DNA of 64,000 bases from Paenibacillus sp. UNC451MF (GCF_000686845.1 NZ_JMLS01000002.1:248001-312000); one strand, 5' to 3'; shown: positions 49,649-59,530, counted from the stretch's first letter. The notes: a model not told the origin generated them from the letters alone. Numbers and translations: made by a program.

Positions 49649-51769
49649 TTAATTAATGTTAACCCCAGCACTCGCGTAACCTGCTACCGTAGTTATCAGA
49701 CTTAAACCAGTGGCTGTTGAAGAGAAGACCATAATATATCGGGTTTGAGCTTTTACAGGAATGCTCAAGCCGGTAGTGATTCCTGAAGATATACTCCCTA
49801 TTGACAGGATGCCTGTCATTGGTGGAGCTAGTGTTACTGAAGCTCCAGGAACGGGTGTGAATATATTATCGGGTGTTTTGGACTCATATAATTGCGCAGT
49901 AATCGTTACCGTTGATCCCACTAAACTTAAAGCCGCAGTGCTGCTAAAGTAAGCGGACATCGATGTAATCGTTCCATCGCGCGGAACCGAGAAACCAAAG
50001 TTCAAAAGTGTACCGCCTGCACCAGTGAGATCAATACTTGGTCCTAAAGAAGCAACCCCCGGAGCAGAAGAACCAAATCCAATGAAACTGGGCGTTCCAG
50101 CTAGTCCGCCTGCGATCGTTGTCATCGTTATAGGCAATCCGGACGAAAATGGAATAATAGCTCCAGAGTCACCCTTAGGACCTGTTGTTCCCGCTGCGGC
50201 TAGCAGCGTATAAGCAGCGGATGCTCCAGGTACACCTGTCGGATTCGCGGTATTAACCATATAAGTGCTCCCATTGTAGGTTACCACTTGATAGAGTGAA
50301 TACGATGAAGCTGCCAAAGGGTCAAAGGCTACTAAACCGTTTAGACCTGCCCCCGGATCACCTTGCGCTCCCTGTGGACCTGTCGGGCCCACAGCCCCCG
50401 GGTCACCTTGCGCACCTTTGGGACCTGCCGGGCCCACAGCCCCCGGATCACCTTGCGCTCCCTGTGGACCTGTCGGGCCCACAGCCCCCGGGTCACCTTG
50501 CGCACCTTTGGGACCTGCCGGGCCCACAGCCCCCGGGTCACCCTTCGCGCCCTGTGGACCTGCCGGGCCCACAGCCCCCGGGTCACCTTGAGCACCTTGC
50601 GGACCTGCTGGGCCTGCTGCTCCCGGGTCTCCTTTCTCGCCCTGCAAACCTGCTGGGCCTGCTGCTCCCGGGTCTCCTTTCTCGCCCTGCGGACCCATTG
50701 GGCCAGTTGCTCCGGGTTCTCCTTGTATCCCCCGCGAGCCACTAGAACCACGGCTTCCTGGGTCGCCTTTCTCGCCTTTTTCACCCTGGGCACCGACATC
50801 TCCTTTGTCGCCCTTATCGCCCTTATCTCCTTTTTCCCCATTCTCTCCCTTTGTTCCAGGAGTTTGCACAGTTGCGACCGTTTCGCCAGAGATCTCCAGG
50901 AATAGTGCACTGCTTCCGTTATGTATTAAAGTAACTGCATCCCCTACACGAATCGTTGCTCCAAGTCCGCTCTTATCATAAACGACAGTATCTGAGCCCC
51001 ATTGAAACGATGCTTTGGCCCCTGTGCTATCCACGATAGCTATGCTGCTTTTGGTCAAATCCGTCACATGGCCTCGTACCATCCGTTTGGAATTTATGTT
51101 CACCAAGGACTCAGCGTTATTCAGCAAAGACGCCAGCTGCGCTCTTGTCACGGTTTGCTTTGGCTTAAACGTATTGTCCGGGAAACCGCTAATGACATTA
51201 GATTTCGCTGCAACGATCACATACCCGAGCGCCCAGCTTGAAATATCACCTGCATCGCTGAAGGAGGATGTCGAATCGGCAAGAGCTTGTGCCTCACTCT
51301 CTTTACCCAATGCTCGGATTACCAGTCTCGTCAACCATTCACGGCTGGCAGCTTGCTTCCCCCACTCTGTGCCTTCAGGAACGGTTTCTTCATCGGCAGC
51401 GATCAAGCCTTTCTCCAATGCTAACTGAACTCCGCTTTGTGCCCATGAATCAACCTTGAGCGGCACGTTTGATATAGTGGAAGCAGCCCCATCCAAACCC
51501 AAAAAACGAACGGTCATAACGACAGCCTCTTGATGACTTATCGAACCATTCGGATTGAAGCTGCCCGCCGTATCTCCCTCTACAACCCCAAGTGCAGATA
51601 GCTTGGAAATGGATTTATACGCCCAATTAGATGAGTCTACATCACCAAATGATGCTGCATTGGCTACTGTATTACCTAAAGACCCAAAACTCGGGAACGT
51701 TACAGCAAGCTGACTTACTACGAGAAATACCATGGATGACTTACATACTAATTTGTTTATACCTTTCAT
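49649..51769 (-). CDS. SLH-anchored collagen-like protein with BclB-type C-terminus
   Basis: 706 aa: signal peptide 1-39, three SLH domains at 40-225 ([40 protein letters not shown]), a beta domain 225-300 and uninterrupted Gly-X-Y repeats at about 303-475, rich in GDK, GEK and GPAGP. A 230-residue end domain ([27 protein letters not shown]) resembles exosporium BclB-type trimerisation heads. BclA/BclB proteins normally sit on spores; the SLH anchor instead puts this filament on the vegetative S-layer. GGAGG lies seven bases before ATG. Probably cotranscribed with the RCC1 gene. Confidence 0.88.
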   Translation of the reverse strand: MKGINKLVCKSSMVFLVVSQLAVTFPSFGSLGNTVANAASFGDVDSSNWAYKSISKLSALGVVEGDTAGSFNPNGSISHQEAVVMTVRFLGLDGAASTISNVPLKVDSWAQSGVQLALEKGLIAADEETVPEGTEWGKQAASREWLTRLVIRALGKESEAQALADSTSSFSDAGDISSWALGYVIVAAKSNVISGFPDNTFKPKQTVTRAQLASLLNNAESLVNINSKRMVRGHVTDLTKSSIAIVDSTGAKASFQWGSDTVVYDKSGLGATIRVGDAVTLIHNGSSALFLEISGETVATVQTPGTKGENGEKGDKGDKGDKGDVGAQGEKGEKGDPGSRGSSGSRGIQGEPGATGPMGPQGEKGDPGAAGPAGLQGEKGDPGAAGPAGPQGAQGDPGAVGPAGPQGAKGDPGAVGPAGPKGAQGDPGAVGPTGPQGAQGDPGAVGPAGPKGAQGDPGAVGPTGPQGAQGDPGAGLNGLVAFDPLAASSYSLYQVVTYNGSTYMVNTANPTGVPGASAAYTLLAAAGTTGPKGDSGAIIPFSSGLPITMTTIAGGLAGTPSFIGFGSSAPGVASLGPSIDLTGAGGTLLNFGFSVPRDGTITSMSAYFSSTAALSLVGSTVTITAQLYESKTPDNIFTPVPGASVTLAPPMTGILSIGSISSGITTGLSIPVKAQTRYIMVFSSTATGLSLITTVAGYASAGVNIN
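50352..50621 (-). repeat. 45/90-bp tandem repeats coding collagen-like segments
   Basis: A 45-base unit (15 residues, [15 protein letters not shown] type) repeats six times. Two adjacent 90-base blocks, 50352-50441 and 50442-50531, are essentially identical, which predicts length variation between strains. Confidence 0.9.
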
Positions 51770-52189
51770 AAAAACGGCCTCCTAAATATGATATAGATAT
51801 TATGAAAATCGTGATAAACGGCATCACCCTCGTTCGTTATACGTTTACTTACAACATTTTGACATGTGGTTGACACTATATTTTATCGACATAAAATCCA
51901 CTAAGGTTAATCCTTTTCTCGGTTCGCTTAAGAAAACGATGTGAATAGTTGTAAAGTGATGCTTGCCCTTCTTACATCAACCTCTTTAGTTGAGCTGTCA
52001 ATCTCCCTATTATAAATAAACAGAGTCTGGCTCAGTAGTGAGCGTTGTCACCATTATTGTCATGTTACAAATTGTATTTTTTTGTCATATTCAATAGAAA
52101 AAAAGAGGCTACCCCTCTGGTCGTCGTTTCGACTTCCTTTAGAATAACCTTTTAATCCATATCTATTGTAACAGTCCACTGAAGCCTTC
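51770..52189. other. 420-bp intergenic region upstream of the SLH-collagen gene
   Basis: No gene on either strand. It is AT-rich and holds the promoter region of the SLH-collagen gene and, at 52098-52120, a weak terminator (GAGG/CCTC stem then seven T on the minus strand) for the reductase gene ending at 52190. No operator was recognised. Confidence 0.5.
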
Positions 52190-52840
52190 TTATCTTCCTA
52201 CAATCTTAATGTTGAAGTTCATATGGCCTACAGCCCCATAGATTCTCGAAGAAAGAGCAAGCATCATTTCGGTACCTCGCGCGGAAGAAATATCACCCAA
52301 ATCGATAACGCTCTTCCATCCAAACCATTCCTTCAAATACTCTATGACCTCTCTTTTGGCATCTGCATCATTCCCGCTAATAAATAAATCATGCTGACCG
52401 TCCGCTAGGCTAAGTGGATCTACCATCAATGCGGAGGTTACGGTATTCAGCGTTTTTACTACTTTCACATCCGGGAAGGCACGCTGAATCTGTTCTCCTA
52501 AAGAATCGGTATTGGCTACGGACAGGCTCAACTCATCGTTTAAAAATTGAAGAGGAAGGGCAATATCAATCAGGATTTTTCCTTTTAAAGCCTGAGCACC
52601 CGCTGCGTGCAGAATTTCGAGAGATGCAGCCCCCGGAGTCGCATTGAAAATAATATCACCATGCTCGGCAGCCTCCCGAACAGAACCGACACTAGCCTTC
52701 CCAAGTTGGTTCATTTCCTCCAACCAGGTATTCAGCTTTTCCGGATTTCTTGCTCCCAGCTTGACATCATGCCCCAATCGAACAAGCGAGCTGCCTAACG
52801 TTTGTGCTGCATTTCCCGAGCCAATAAATCCAATGTTCAT
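52190..52840 (-). CDS. NADPH-dependent F420-reductase-type dinucleotide-binding protein
   Basis: A 216-aa Rossmann protein: MNIGFIGSGNAAQTLGSSLV at 1-20, KLGARNPEKL near 27, DIIFNATPGAASLEIL near 68 and KVVKTLNTVTSALMVDP near 128. This is the NADP oxidoreductase, coenzyme-F420-dependent family. Firmicutes lacking F420 carry many such proteins with unknown acceptors. GGAG precedes the ATG. Divergent from a TetR gene with operators between, so it is probably the TetR target. Confidence 0.87.
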   Translation of the reverse strand: MNIGFIGSGNAAQTLGSSLVRLGHDVKLGARNPEKLNTWLEEMNQLGKASVGSVREAAEHGDIIFNATPGAASLEILHAAGAQALKGKILIDIALPLQFLNDELSLSVANTDSLGEQIQRAFPDVKVVKTLNTVTSALMVDPLSLADGQHDLFISGNDADAKREVIEYLKEWFGWKSVIDLGDISSARGTEMMLALSSRIYGAVGHMNFNIKIVGR

Positions 52841-52864
52841 TTGCTCTCCTCCTCAAATTATACA

Positions 52865-52918
52865 TACAGGTCAGTATACTAACCTTTATTTGACAGTATA
52901 TATACAGATCTGTATAAT
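52865..52918. promoter_or_regulatory. Divergent promoter with two TetR operators
   Basis: For tetR: TTGACA (52890-52895), 17 bases, TATAAT (52913-52918). The spacer and -10 contain the perfect palindrome TATACAGATCTGTATA (52901-52916). A related dyad ATACAGGTCAGTAT (52865-52878) lies nearer the reductase start. Confidence 0.88.
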
Positions 52919-52940
52919 GTCAAGCGAGGTGTTAAAGCTA

Positions 52941-53522
52941 ATGGGAAAAATAGATGAAAAGAAATCAGCGGCACGAGAGCAATTGCTGGTTACCGCCAGT
53001 AAATTATTTTTCGAAAGAGGCTTCCATGCTGTCGGCGTCGATACGATTGCAGCCAAGTCAGGAATTACCAAAATGACCATGTACAAGCATTTTCCGTCCA
53101 AAGATCATTTGATAGTTGCCATATTGGAACGATCGAGCGAACTATATTGGCAATGGTTTGAAGAAACGATCCAGGGAACAAAAGAGCCTCAGCAGCAGCT
53201 CGTCGCATTGTTCGAGGCTGTTGCTCAACAGCATTCTTTATCCCCTCAGTCCACGTTCTGTCTTTATCAGGCTGTTGCCGTCGAATTCCCGTTTCCCGAT
53301 CATATCGTGAACAAAGCGGCTGTCGATCATAAACAAACTATTATACGACGCTTGGAAACCATCTGCGAGCAAGCCGAATTGAAGTCTCCTAGCTCCATTG
53401 CACGACAACTATTTATCCTCCTTGAGGGATTTTGTATGTCCTCCAGGTTCATAGGTGCAGACAGTCCCGCTGCGGATGTTGTTCATGCGGCAAGCACACT
53501 GATCAATTCTTATCGCCATTAA
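52941..53522 (+). CDS. TetR-family repressor
   Basis: 193 aa. The DNA-binding domain is clear (AREQLLVTASKLFFERGFHA, TIAAKSGITKMTMYKHFPSK), followed by a TetR_C-like helical domain. I start at ATG 52941, nine bases after GCGAGGTG and downstream of the promoter; in-frame codons farther upstream read through the -10 and into the divergent gene. Autorepression and repression of the reductase gene follow from the operator positions. Confidence 0.88.
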   Translation: MGKIDEKKSAAREQLLVTASKLFFERGFHAVGVDTIAAKSGITKMTMYKHFPSKDHLIVAILERSSELYWQWFEETIQGTKEPQQQLVALFEAVAQQHSLSPQSTFCLYQAVAVEFPFPDHIVNKAAVDHKQTIIRRLETICEQAELKSPSSIARQLFILLEGFCMSSRFIGADSPAADVVHAASTLINSYRH

Positions 53523-53554
53523 GGGAGTATTGAACTTCTCCGTATGAAAAAAGC

Positions 53555-53589
53555 AAAAAAAAGCCTTAAATATACTAAGGCTTTTTTTT
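53555..53589. terminator. Bidirectional terminator
   Basis: AAGCCTTA/TAAGGCTT stem with seven-base loop, flanked by eight A and eight T; serves tetR and the convergent SLH gene. Confidence 0.95.
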
Positions 53590-53602
53590 GCTTTTTGAAG
53601 GG

Positions 53603-55924
53603 TTAGGGCTTTAAATCAAGCATCCTGACAATCGCTGTTACCGCCTCAGCTCGGGTAGCCAAAGCTGAAGGAGCAAAATTGTTGCCAACCGTACCACCGA
53701 GAAGATTATTTTTGCCCGAAATAGCTGCCGCCGGTTTGGCCCAATCGGGAATGTCTGCGTCATCGGCATAATCGGTAACTGCTCCAGGCGTGAGCGTAAC
53801 ACCTAAGCTTTTAACAACCATGGACATCATTTCCGCATGAGTAATGTTCGCGGTCGGTCTGAAGGTACCGTCCGGGTATCCGCTAATGATGCCTATCCCC
53901 ACTGCTTGTTTTACCGCATTTGCCGCCCAATCCTCGATATCATCGTTGTCACTGAAAGTAAGATCAGTTCCTTCTATGGGAGGCTTTAAACCGTTCATCA
54001 GCATAACCGTAAATTCAGATCGGGTAATATTTGCATTCGGCCGAAACGTAAAATCAGGATAGCCACTGGCCACTTTACGCTCATAAGCTTGAAGGATCTC
54101 AGAGATAGCCCAGTGCCCCTTTACGTCGATGAATGGGATTGAGGTTGAAGCGGAAGCGGCCGTCCCCGCGGTTACCACTATCTTGCTTTTGGCTACGAAA
54201 TTCCCGTCCTGAGTTGTGACTATAATGTCTGTAGAACCTGTTGAGACTGCGGTTACTTTGCCATTGAGATTCACAGCAGCTACTCCTGGGTTGCTGCTCA
54301 TCCAGGTTACATTCTGATTCGAGGCGTTATCCGGGATCACCTTGGCCAAGAGGGTCTCATTGTCTCCGACATGAAGGAACAACGCTGATTTGTTCAGCAC
54401 TACGCTGCTAGCATAGGTTATTGTATCCGTTCGTCCTGTGACAGTTACCTTGCACTGTGCAAAAGGTGTGTCTCCTGTGCTTGCGGTGATCGTTACTGTG
54501 CCGGATAAAAGCGCGTTCACTTTGCCATTGGAATCTACAGATGCTATGTTTGGATTGCTGCTTTTCCAGGTCACTTTGGGATTAGATGCATAGGTGGGCG
54601 TAATAGAGGTAGTGAGACTGGCGCTTTGCCCCTCTGCTAGAGCAAGCGATGTTTGATTCAAGGTTATCGTGCTCACAGGCACCTTGAGTGCATAGATATA
54701 CATAACGAGAGTGTGTTCCAAATCGTTAAAGTCAACGTCTTTCTCTTTTGGGTATTTAGTCGACACATCATATAAAGTACCATCACCGCCTACTGCTAAC
54801 GGCAGCGGTTCTTCGGTTTCGATTTTATATTGCCATTGAATATTGCCATTAGGGCCGAGTGCATAAATAGCCTTATTGCTTGTGGAGTGCGTATAAATCA
54901 AACCATTCGGGCCAATAACCGGTGGGGTATTGGAGCCACCTGCGACAAATTGCCATTTCAGACTGCCATTGGAATTCAAAGCATTCAGTTTGGCATCCTC
55001 CGAACCGAAATAGACGCTGCCGTCCTGACCGATTGAAGGAGCATATACGCTGCTGCCTTGATCGAATTCCCACTTTTTTGCTCCGCTGGGTAGTATAGCG
55101 TATAGCTTATGATCGGCTGATCCGATATAGATCGTCCCGTCAGGACCGAGAGCAGGAATCGTGCTCACGACTCCACCTGTTGTATATTCCCATTTATTCG
55201 TTCCATTGGGCTTGATAGCATAAAGCGAATTTGTACCATTGGTAGCATAAATCGTACCGTCAGGCCCCGTCGCCAAGTAAGCCTGAGATTTAACCTCCAT
55301 ATCCAGCGACCAAATTTCTGATCCATCCTGTGGGTTCAGAGCATGTAAAATGCCATCTTTGGATTCCACATACACAGTGCCATCTAATCCAAATACAGGA
55401 GAAGAGGTTATATGATCCCCTGCTGTGAATGCCCATTTCTTCACTCCATCCTGACGGATAGCAACTAATTGACCGGAGCTGTCTTTATAACGAGCCCCTG
55501 CATAAATTGTGCCGTCTGGAGCCACAGTTGGAGGAGTTAAGATGGACTCAGGGAGTCCGAAGGTCCACAGCTTCACCCCATCTGAATTAAATGCAGATAT
55601 GCCGTATTGAACGGACAATATCCATCGAAACGTGAATCCTAAATAGAGTGTATTATCCGGTCCTATAGTCGGAGCGCCACTAAAAGTAGCGGCTAGAGTA
55701 GGAGCTTTCCACTTCAACTGTACGTCCTTCGAGTTTTGGAATATTAAATTCTTAATGGCTGGGTTGATCTCCACATTAGGCACTATGTTTACATCTAAGG
55801 ACGGATCTATCTTTATTTCGGCTGAGACGGGTATAGCAATAGAACCGAGAGTTAGTAACACAACGAGTAAACTACATATTAAACGCCTGTTTGCCCACAC
55901 ACAATAACCCCCTTTATTACTCAT
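53603..55924 (-). CDS. SLH-anchored protein with PQQ-type beta-propeller and two BIG2 domains
   Basis: 773 aa: signal peptide to about 35, a propeller at 60-420 made of repeating blades (GPDGTIYIGSADHKLYAI, GQDGSVYFGSEDAKLNAL), two BIG2 domains at about 430-510 and 520-600 (VTWKSSNPNIASVDSNGKV, VTWMSSNPGVAAVNLNGKV) and an SLH triplet at 610-773. The blades resemble PQQ enzyme repeats but lack obvious dehydrogenase catalytic residues, so a binding or scaffold role is more likely. Monocistronic; the divergent neighbour is a small membrane protein gene. Confidence 0.87.
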   Translation of the reverse strand: MSNKGGYCVWANRRLICSLLVVLLTLGSIAIPVSAEIKIDPSLDVNIVPNVEINPAIKNLIFQNSKDVQLKWKAPTLAATFSGAPTIGPDNTLYLGFTFRWILSVQYGISAFNSDGVKLWTFGLPESILTPPTVAPDGTIYAGARYKDSSGQLVAIRQDGVKKWAFTAGDHITSSPVFGLDGTVYVESKDGILHALNPQDGSEIWSLDMEVKSQAYLATGPDGTIYATNGTNSLYAIKPNGTNKWEYTTGGVVSTIPALGPDGTIYIGSADHKLYAILPSGAKKWEFDQGSSVYAPSIGQDGSVYFGSEDAKLNALNSNGSLKWQFVAGGSNTPPVIGPNGLIYTHSTSNKAIYALGPNGNIQWQYKIETEEPLPLAVGGDGTLYDVSTKYPKEKDVDFNDLEHTLVMYIYALKVPVSTITLNQTSLALAEGQSASLTTSITPTYASNPKVTWKSSNPNIASVDSNGKVNALLSGTVTITASTGDTPFAQCKVTVTGRTDTITYASSVVLNKSALFLHVGDNETLLAKVIPDNASNQNVTWMSSNPGVAAVNLNGKVTAVSTGSTDIIVTTQDGNFVAKSKIVVTAGTAASASTSIPFIDVKGHWAISEILQAYERKVASGYPDFTFRPNANITRSEFTVMLMNGLKPPIEGTDLTFSDNDDIEDWAANAVKQAVGIGIISGYPDGTFRPTANITHAEMMSMVVKSLGVTLTPGAVTDYADDADIPDWAKPAAAISGKNNLLGGTVGNNFAPSALATRAEAVTAIVRMLDLKP

Positions 55925-56072
55925 GGCTTAAGTTGATTATTCCATTTTCTTCCTCCCTATTCAATAGAGCAAAGAGGTTTAATCGAATTAATTTTTCCTT
56001 ACATTCTATCCATGATATAGTAAAAGAGAAAACTAAAATGAAATAATATCCATCATTGATAGGAGGATGTTA

Positions 56073-56603
56073 ATGGAATATGTACGGGATTACGCAATGT
56101 ACGCCTCCATATTCGGCATGTTTAGTTTCTGCTGGTTTGGCTGGGCTCAGGAAAATCCCAGAGCTAGCTGGCGCAAATACCTTGGTATTGCCTCTGGGAT
56201 AGCGCTTCTCATCTGCCTGATCGGTATCTATTTAAGTGTGACGAACTGGGACGCACCCTCCGCGTTGTCAGATACGACCTCGTTCAAAAACTATTTGATT
56301 TCCGTTTATATTGAATTCTTTTTGGCGGGTGCAGGTGCTTTTGTATTCATCAAAATGAAACGCAATCAATTTGTTTCCCCTTGGGTAGCCTTTATTGTAG
56401 GGATTCATTTCATCGGTTTAAAAACCGTTTTTGATGATCCCAGCTTATACCTTCTTGCTGCACTTCTGGTTGCAGTCTCCATCATAGCGTTATTCACATT
56501 TCAAAAGCTGCATGTAGCTAGCAGTGCGATTACAGGCATAGGTGCTGGCACTGTTCTGTTCGGATTTGCAGTACTAGGTTTGATTCGATATTTATCGGCA
56601 TAA
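56073..56603 (+). CDS. Integral membrane protein of unknown function (5-6 TM)
   Basis: A 176-aa, strongly hydrophobic protein with segments near 8-25, 38-58, 80-98, 108-120, 125-142 and 150-170; the only notable polar part is the first loop (WAQENPRASWRKYLG). It may belong to a DUF981-like group, but I cannot confirm it. I start at ATG 56073, six bases after GGAGG; ATG 56067 would leave no spacing. No operon partner. Confidence 0.7.
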   Translation: MEYVRDYAMYASIFGMFSFCWFGWAQENPRASWRKYLGIASGIALLICLIGIYLSVTNWDAPSALSDTTSFKNYLISVYIEFFLAGAGAFVFIKMKRNQFVSPWVAFIVGIHFIGLKTVFDDPSLYLLAALLVAVSIIALFTFQKLHVASSAITGIGAGTVLFGFAVLGLIRYLSA

Positions 56604-56680
56604 GTCAGATTGCTTCAAATATATAAGTAAAAGGGAAAACTGGCTTATTCCTCGGGTGAATAAGACCAGCTGGAACTGCC

Positions 56681-56983
56681 TCATGAAGGGTCATTCAGTT
56701 TGTTTACAAGGGTCACAATCTTTTCTCCGACGCTGCCGCCGGTTTCATCCGAAGTATCTTTATTAATTAGGCATGCTGCCAACAAACCTATGCCAAGAAT
56801 AAGTGCCAGCAGAAAAAATGTAAACAAATAACTACTCACTTTCATTAAATAAATGGATAAAATCGGTCCCAGACTTGTTCCTGAAAAAAGGATAAACGTA
56901 TAGACCGAAACAGACCAACATAGGATACCTGTCATAACAGAATAGTTTATTTGATCCATAGATGAACTAACGAATCTTGACAT
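56681..56983 (-). CDS. Small membrane protein, probable MarR target
   Basis: About 100 aa with two or three membrane segments (SVMTGILCWSVSVYTFILFS near 15, TFFLLALILGIGLLAACLIN near 57) and a polar C-terminal tail. GAGGTG precedes ATG 56983. It lies 66 bases downstream of the MarR gene on the same strand, with its own copy of the MarR operator (57018), so it should be controlled by that regulator. Function unknown. Confidence 0.72.
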   Translation of the reverse strand: MSRFVSSSMDQINYSVMTGILCWSVSVYTFILFSGTSLGPILSIYLMKVSSYLFTFFLLALILGIGLLAACLINKDTSDETGGSVGEKIVTLVNKLNDPS

Positions 56984-57017
56984 ACAACACCTCATTATAA
57001 TGATTTATCAAATATAG

Positions 57018-57030
57018 TTAGATAATCTAA
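57018..57030. promoter_or_regulatory. MarR operator before the small membrane protein gene
   Basis: TTAGATAATCTAA, a 13-base dyad extended by AG/TT-type flanks; the same half-sites are at 57622. Confidence 0.82.
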
Positions 57031-57048
57031 TTATATGCTCAAAAAAAA

Positions 57049-57600
57049 CTATCTTCCCACCCCCAGTTTTTTTTCAATTCTGTCATTTAGCTTGTCCAGA
57101 ATTTTTTCCAACACCATTCGCTCTTCAGGGTCCATTTCGATGATGATCGATGAGCAAGTCGACCAAAAAGCCGGTAATACTTGTTCAACCAATGCCCTGC
57201 CTTCCGACGTAATGCTGACATGAATCATACGACGATCCAGTTCACTTGACTTGCGAAGAATCCAATTTCTCTTCTCCAGCCAATCTAATAAGGCCGTTAC
57301 AGAAGCACGACGGATTCCAAGCCGTTCAGCAAGTGCGGAAGGAGTTACTAGCTCTCTCCCCTCGTGCAGTGTTAACAGCAGCAGCAAGTCAAATTTGCTC
57401 TCGGTAATGCCAAATGGGGATAAATTCAAGTCCATTAAATCCAAGATGTTATCTCCGAGCCACAGCATCAATAATCCGAGATAAGCTGATTTTCGATCCG
57501 TATCTTTCGCAGCGGTTTGGTCCATAAGATCCAAATATGGCTTAACGCCTAACTTTGGCAATGGGTCGGGCGTATACTCCTTGTTATTTTTTCTGGTCAT
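57049..57600 (-). CDS. MarR-family regulator
   Basis: A 183-aa MarR: LLLLTLHEGRELVTPSALAE near 72, RLGIRRASVTALLDWLEKRN as recognition helix and the wing ILRKSSELDRRMIHVSITSE near 112, followed by long dimerisation helices. ATG 57600 follows AAGGTGG; ATG 57609 is too close to it. Both this gene and the downstream membrane protein gene carry the TTAGATWATCTAA dyad, so autorepression and target repression are likely. Confidence 0.88.
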   Translation of the reverse strand: MTRKNNKEYTPDPLPKLGVKPYLDLMDQTAAKDTDRKSAYLGLLMLWLGDNILDLMDLNLSPFGITESKFDLLLLLTLHEGRELVTPSALAERLGIRRASVTALLDWLEKRNWILRKSSELDRRMIHVSITSEGRALVEQVLPAFWSTCSSIIIEMDPEERMVLEKILDKLNDRIEKKLGVGR

Positions 57601-57621
57601 GACATCCACCTTGCAATTTAA

Positions 57622-57634
57622 TTAGATTATCTAA
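57622..57634. promoter_or_regulatory. MarR auto-operator
   Basis: TTAGATTATCTAA, 22 bases before the marR start, differing only at the central base from 57018-57030. Confidence 0.84.
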
Positions 57635-57777
57635 CTATAATATAACCGATTCATGTTTAAATTTCCACCCACAAAGTGAAACCAAGCATTGAAGCAGCAT
57701 TATGGCTTATTAAGATTCCTTTGCGTGGCATCCCCTAGGGAGGAGAACTGCTCGTCGCCTTGCCTTTATTAACAACC

Positions 57778-58458
57778 TCATAGCGATCTAGCAAGACGAA
57801 AGCCGAGATCATCAATTCGAAACGCAGGATGACTGCGGCGGCGGCACGTCGCTCCACATCCCCTAGCCTCTTCCGCCCAGCTTCCACCGCGGAAAACTCT
57901 GTAAGTGCCGTATACTTGGACATCGTATAGATCCCAACACCACTCCCAAACATTTCCTAACATATCGTAGAGTCCCCACGCATTCGGCAGCTTTTTACCT
58001 ACCTCATGTACCATGCCCTCAGCGTTGTCATGATACCAAGCTATCTCCTCAAGCTCGCCGTATCGATACCCTGTTGTTCCTGCTTTGCACGCATACTGCC
58101 ATTCTGATTCTGTCGGCAGACGATAGCCCTCCGCTCCCCAGTTGCAGACGATACTCTCGCCATCATCACTTACTGAGTAACATTCCTTTAGACCCGAGTA
58201 CTGAGAGAGCGAATTACAAAAGAGAATAGCATCATTCCAGGAGACTTCCACAACCGGAGCCTGAGGATAATCATTAGGTCCAACTCTCTTTTGCAATATC
58301 GAGAAATATAGCTCCTTCGTAACTGGAACCGGTGCAAGCAAAAAAGAATTCACCTCTACCGTCCATTGAGTCTTTATCCGATCGTCCCTTAATTCAATCT
58401 CACCAGCAGGAATTTTCACCATGGGATACTCAGCATGACTTCGCCGTGCTTTTAACAC
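57778..58458 (-). CDS. SUMF1/FGE-sulfatase-domain protein lacking the FGE cysteine pair
   Basis: A 226-aa C-type-lectin-like SUMF1 domain: VPVTKELYFSIL near 44, PVVEVSWNDAILFCNSLSQY near 68, GYRLPTESEWQYACKAG near 113, NAWGLYDMLGNVWEWCWDLY near 158 and RVFRGGSWAEEARGCGATCR near 186. In formylglycine-generating enzyme two cysteines follow GGS at +2 and +7; here only cysteines at other spacing remain, so sulfatase maturation is unlikely. Related folds do sulfur chemistry (EgtB) or bind ligands. Third gene of a TetR-DUF4180-SUMF1 operon, 23 bases after the second. Confidence 0.83.
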   Translation of the reverse strand: MLKARRSHAEYPMVKIPAGEIELRDDRIKTQWTVEVNSFLLAPVPVTKELYFSILQKRVGPNDYPQAPVVEVSWNDAILFCNSLSQYSGLKECYSVSDDGESIVCNWGAEGYRLPTESEWQYACKAGTTGYRYGELEEIAWYHDNAEGMVHEVGKKLPNAWGLYDMLGNVWEWCWDLYDVQVYGTYRVFRGGSWAEEARGCGATCRRRSHPAFRIDDLGFRLARSL

Positions 58459-58481
58459 CTATTTTCCTCCCATTGCCGCTT

Positions 58482-58850
58482 CTACTTCAACATGCTTAGC
58501 TTTTCAATCGCTTGCTGCTCAGTCGGCAAGAAAAAGATGTCGTGTCCTCTGTTGCATTCATAGATGAAATCTTGAAGACTTTGGCTTGAATACCCGGAGA
58601 AATCCCCAACAATTGCAATCTTCACGCGATAATTGATGAACTTCTGAAGGATTTCGCCTGCGAGGCGTGTTTTCAAATCGAAAAAACTGTCGCTTAGCAG
58701 AGATTTGTTGATTACGATGCGATCGCAGCCTGTTTCATAATGTACGGTTGCCATAAGATCCAGTGCCGACTGAACATCCCCTATTAATGTCTCGCTGCTG
58801 CTCACGACGGCAATATTTCTACCGCCTGCTTCTAATTTCGTTATATTCAT
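58482..58850 (-). CDS. DUF4180-family protein
   Basis: A 122-aa alpha/beta protein: IVINKSLLSDSFFDLKTRLA near 45, GEILQKFINYRVKIAIVGDF near 65 and NRGHDIFFLPTEQQAIEKL near 99. This is the standard DUF4180 pattern. Members have no known reaction and are often next to TetR genes. Its ATG overlaps the TetR stop (ATGA), so it is translationally coupled to the regulator. Confidence 0.87.
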   Translation of the reverse strand: MNITKLEAGGRNIAVVSSSETLIGDVQSALDLMATVHYETGCDRIVINKSLLSDSFFDLKTRLAGEILQKFINYRVKIAIVGDFSGYSSQSLQDFIYECNRGHDIFFLPTEQQAIEKLSMLK

Positions 58851-59503
58851 AATCGCCCTCCTACTCTTCTCACATAATCCTCAGAGATATATCGGTTATC
58901 TTCGCCATTGGCTGGCGGAATGTTCGCTACTCTGAAGAAGCTTAGTCCTATAACCATAGCCAGCAGCCCATATGCAGCGCTTTGGGAATCTTCTACTGAC
59001 ATTTGCCCCTGCATGTTGCCGTAATCAAAAATCTTAGCTATGCCCTGGAGATCAGCCGTATAGCTTTTGGATACGACTTCCTGCAATTTGTGGTCCAACA
59101 TGGCTTTCGAAAAAAACTGTACAAAGAGCCTTCCTTGATCCTCATACGAGAGAAACATGTTTTCAATACCATCCAGTTGTGAAACGTTAATCTTCTTCTC
59201 CGTCACATCACAGTAAGGCGGCAGAATATGTTTCAATGTAACGTCAATCATATCCCCGGCTGCCATTGTATTTTCAATTTCTGATTCTATCTTCAAAGCA
59301 TAATACGCCAAGAACGAATTGAATGCTTCGATGGTCAGATTATCCTTATTCTTAAAATAATAAGTGACAACTCCCTTGGAGCAATCCGCATACTCAGCCA
59401 CCTTTTCCAGCGTCATGCCGTCAATTCCATAAATGCTTATGCAGGTTAACGTGGCGTTAATGACATCCGCCCGACGCTTTGGTTCCACTCCTAGTTTGGG
59501 CAT
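58847..59503 (-). CDS. TetR-family regulator, BetI-like
   Basis: A 218-aa TetR: DVINATLTCISIYGIDGMTL near 14, EKVAEYADCSKGVVTYYFKN as helix-turn-helix, and a BetI-like ligand domain. The first gene of a three-gene operon with DUF4180 and SUMF1 genes. AAGGTG precedes the ATG. Its promoter carries an ACTGATCAGT dyad just after the -10, suitable for autorepression. Confidence 0.87.
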   Translation of the reverse strand: MPKLGVEPKRRADVINATLTCISIYGIDGMTLEKVAEYADCSKGVVTYYFKNKDNLTIEAFNSFLAYYALKIESEIENTMAAGDMIDVTLKHILPPYCDVTEKKINVSQLDGIENMFLSYEDQGRLFVQFFSKAMLDHKLQEVVSKSYTADLQGIAKIFDYGNMQGQMSVEDSQSAAYGLLAMVIGLSFFRVANIPPANGEDNRYISEDYVRRVGGRL

Positions 59504-59530
59504 TTTATCACCTTGCTCAATTCTTTTTAT

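Noticed and set aside
50352-50621. CRISPR array
   Set aside because: The repeats are directly adjacent 45-base coding units without unique spacers; nothing else in the window has repeat-spacer form.
50296-50910. Long Pro/Arg-rich frames on both strands over the collagen repeats
   Set aside because: Shadows of the Gly-X-Y repeat in other frames; periodic sequence keeps all frames open.
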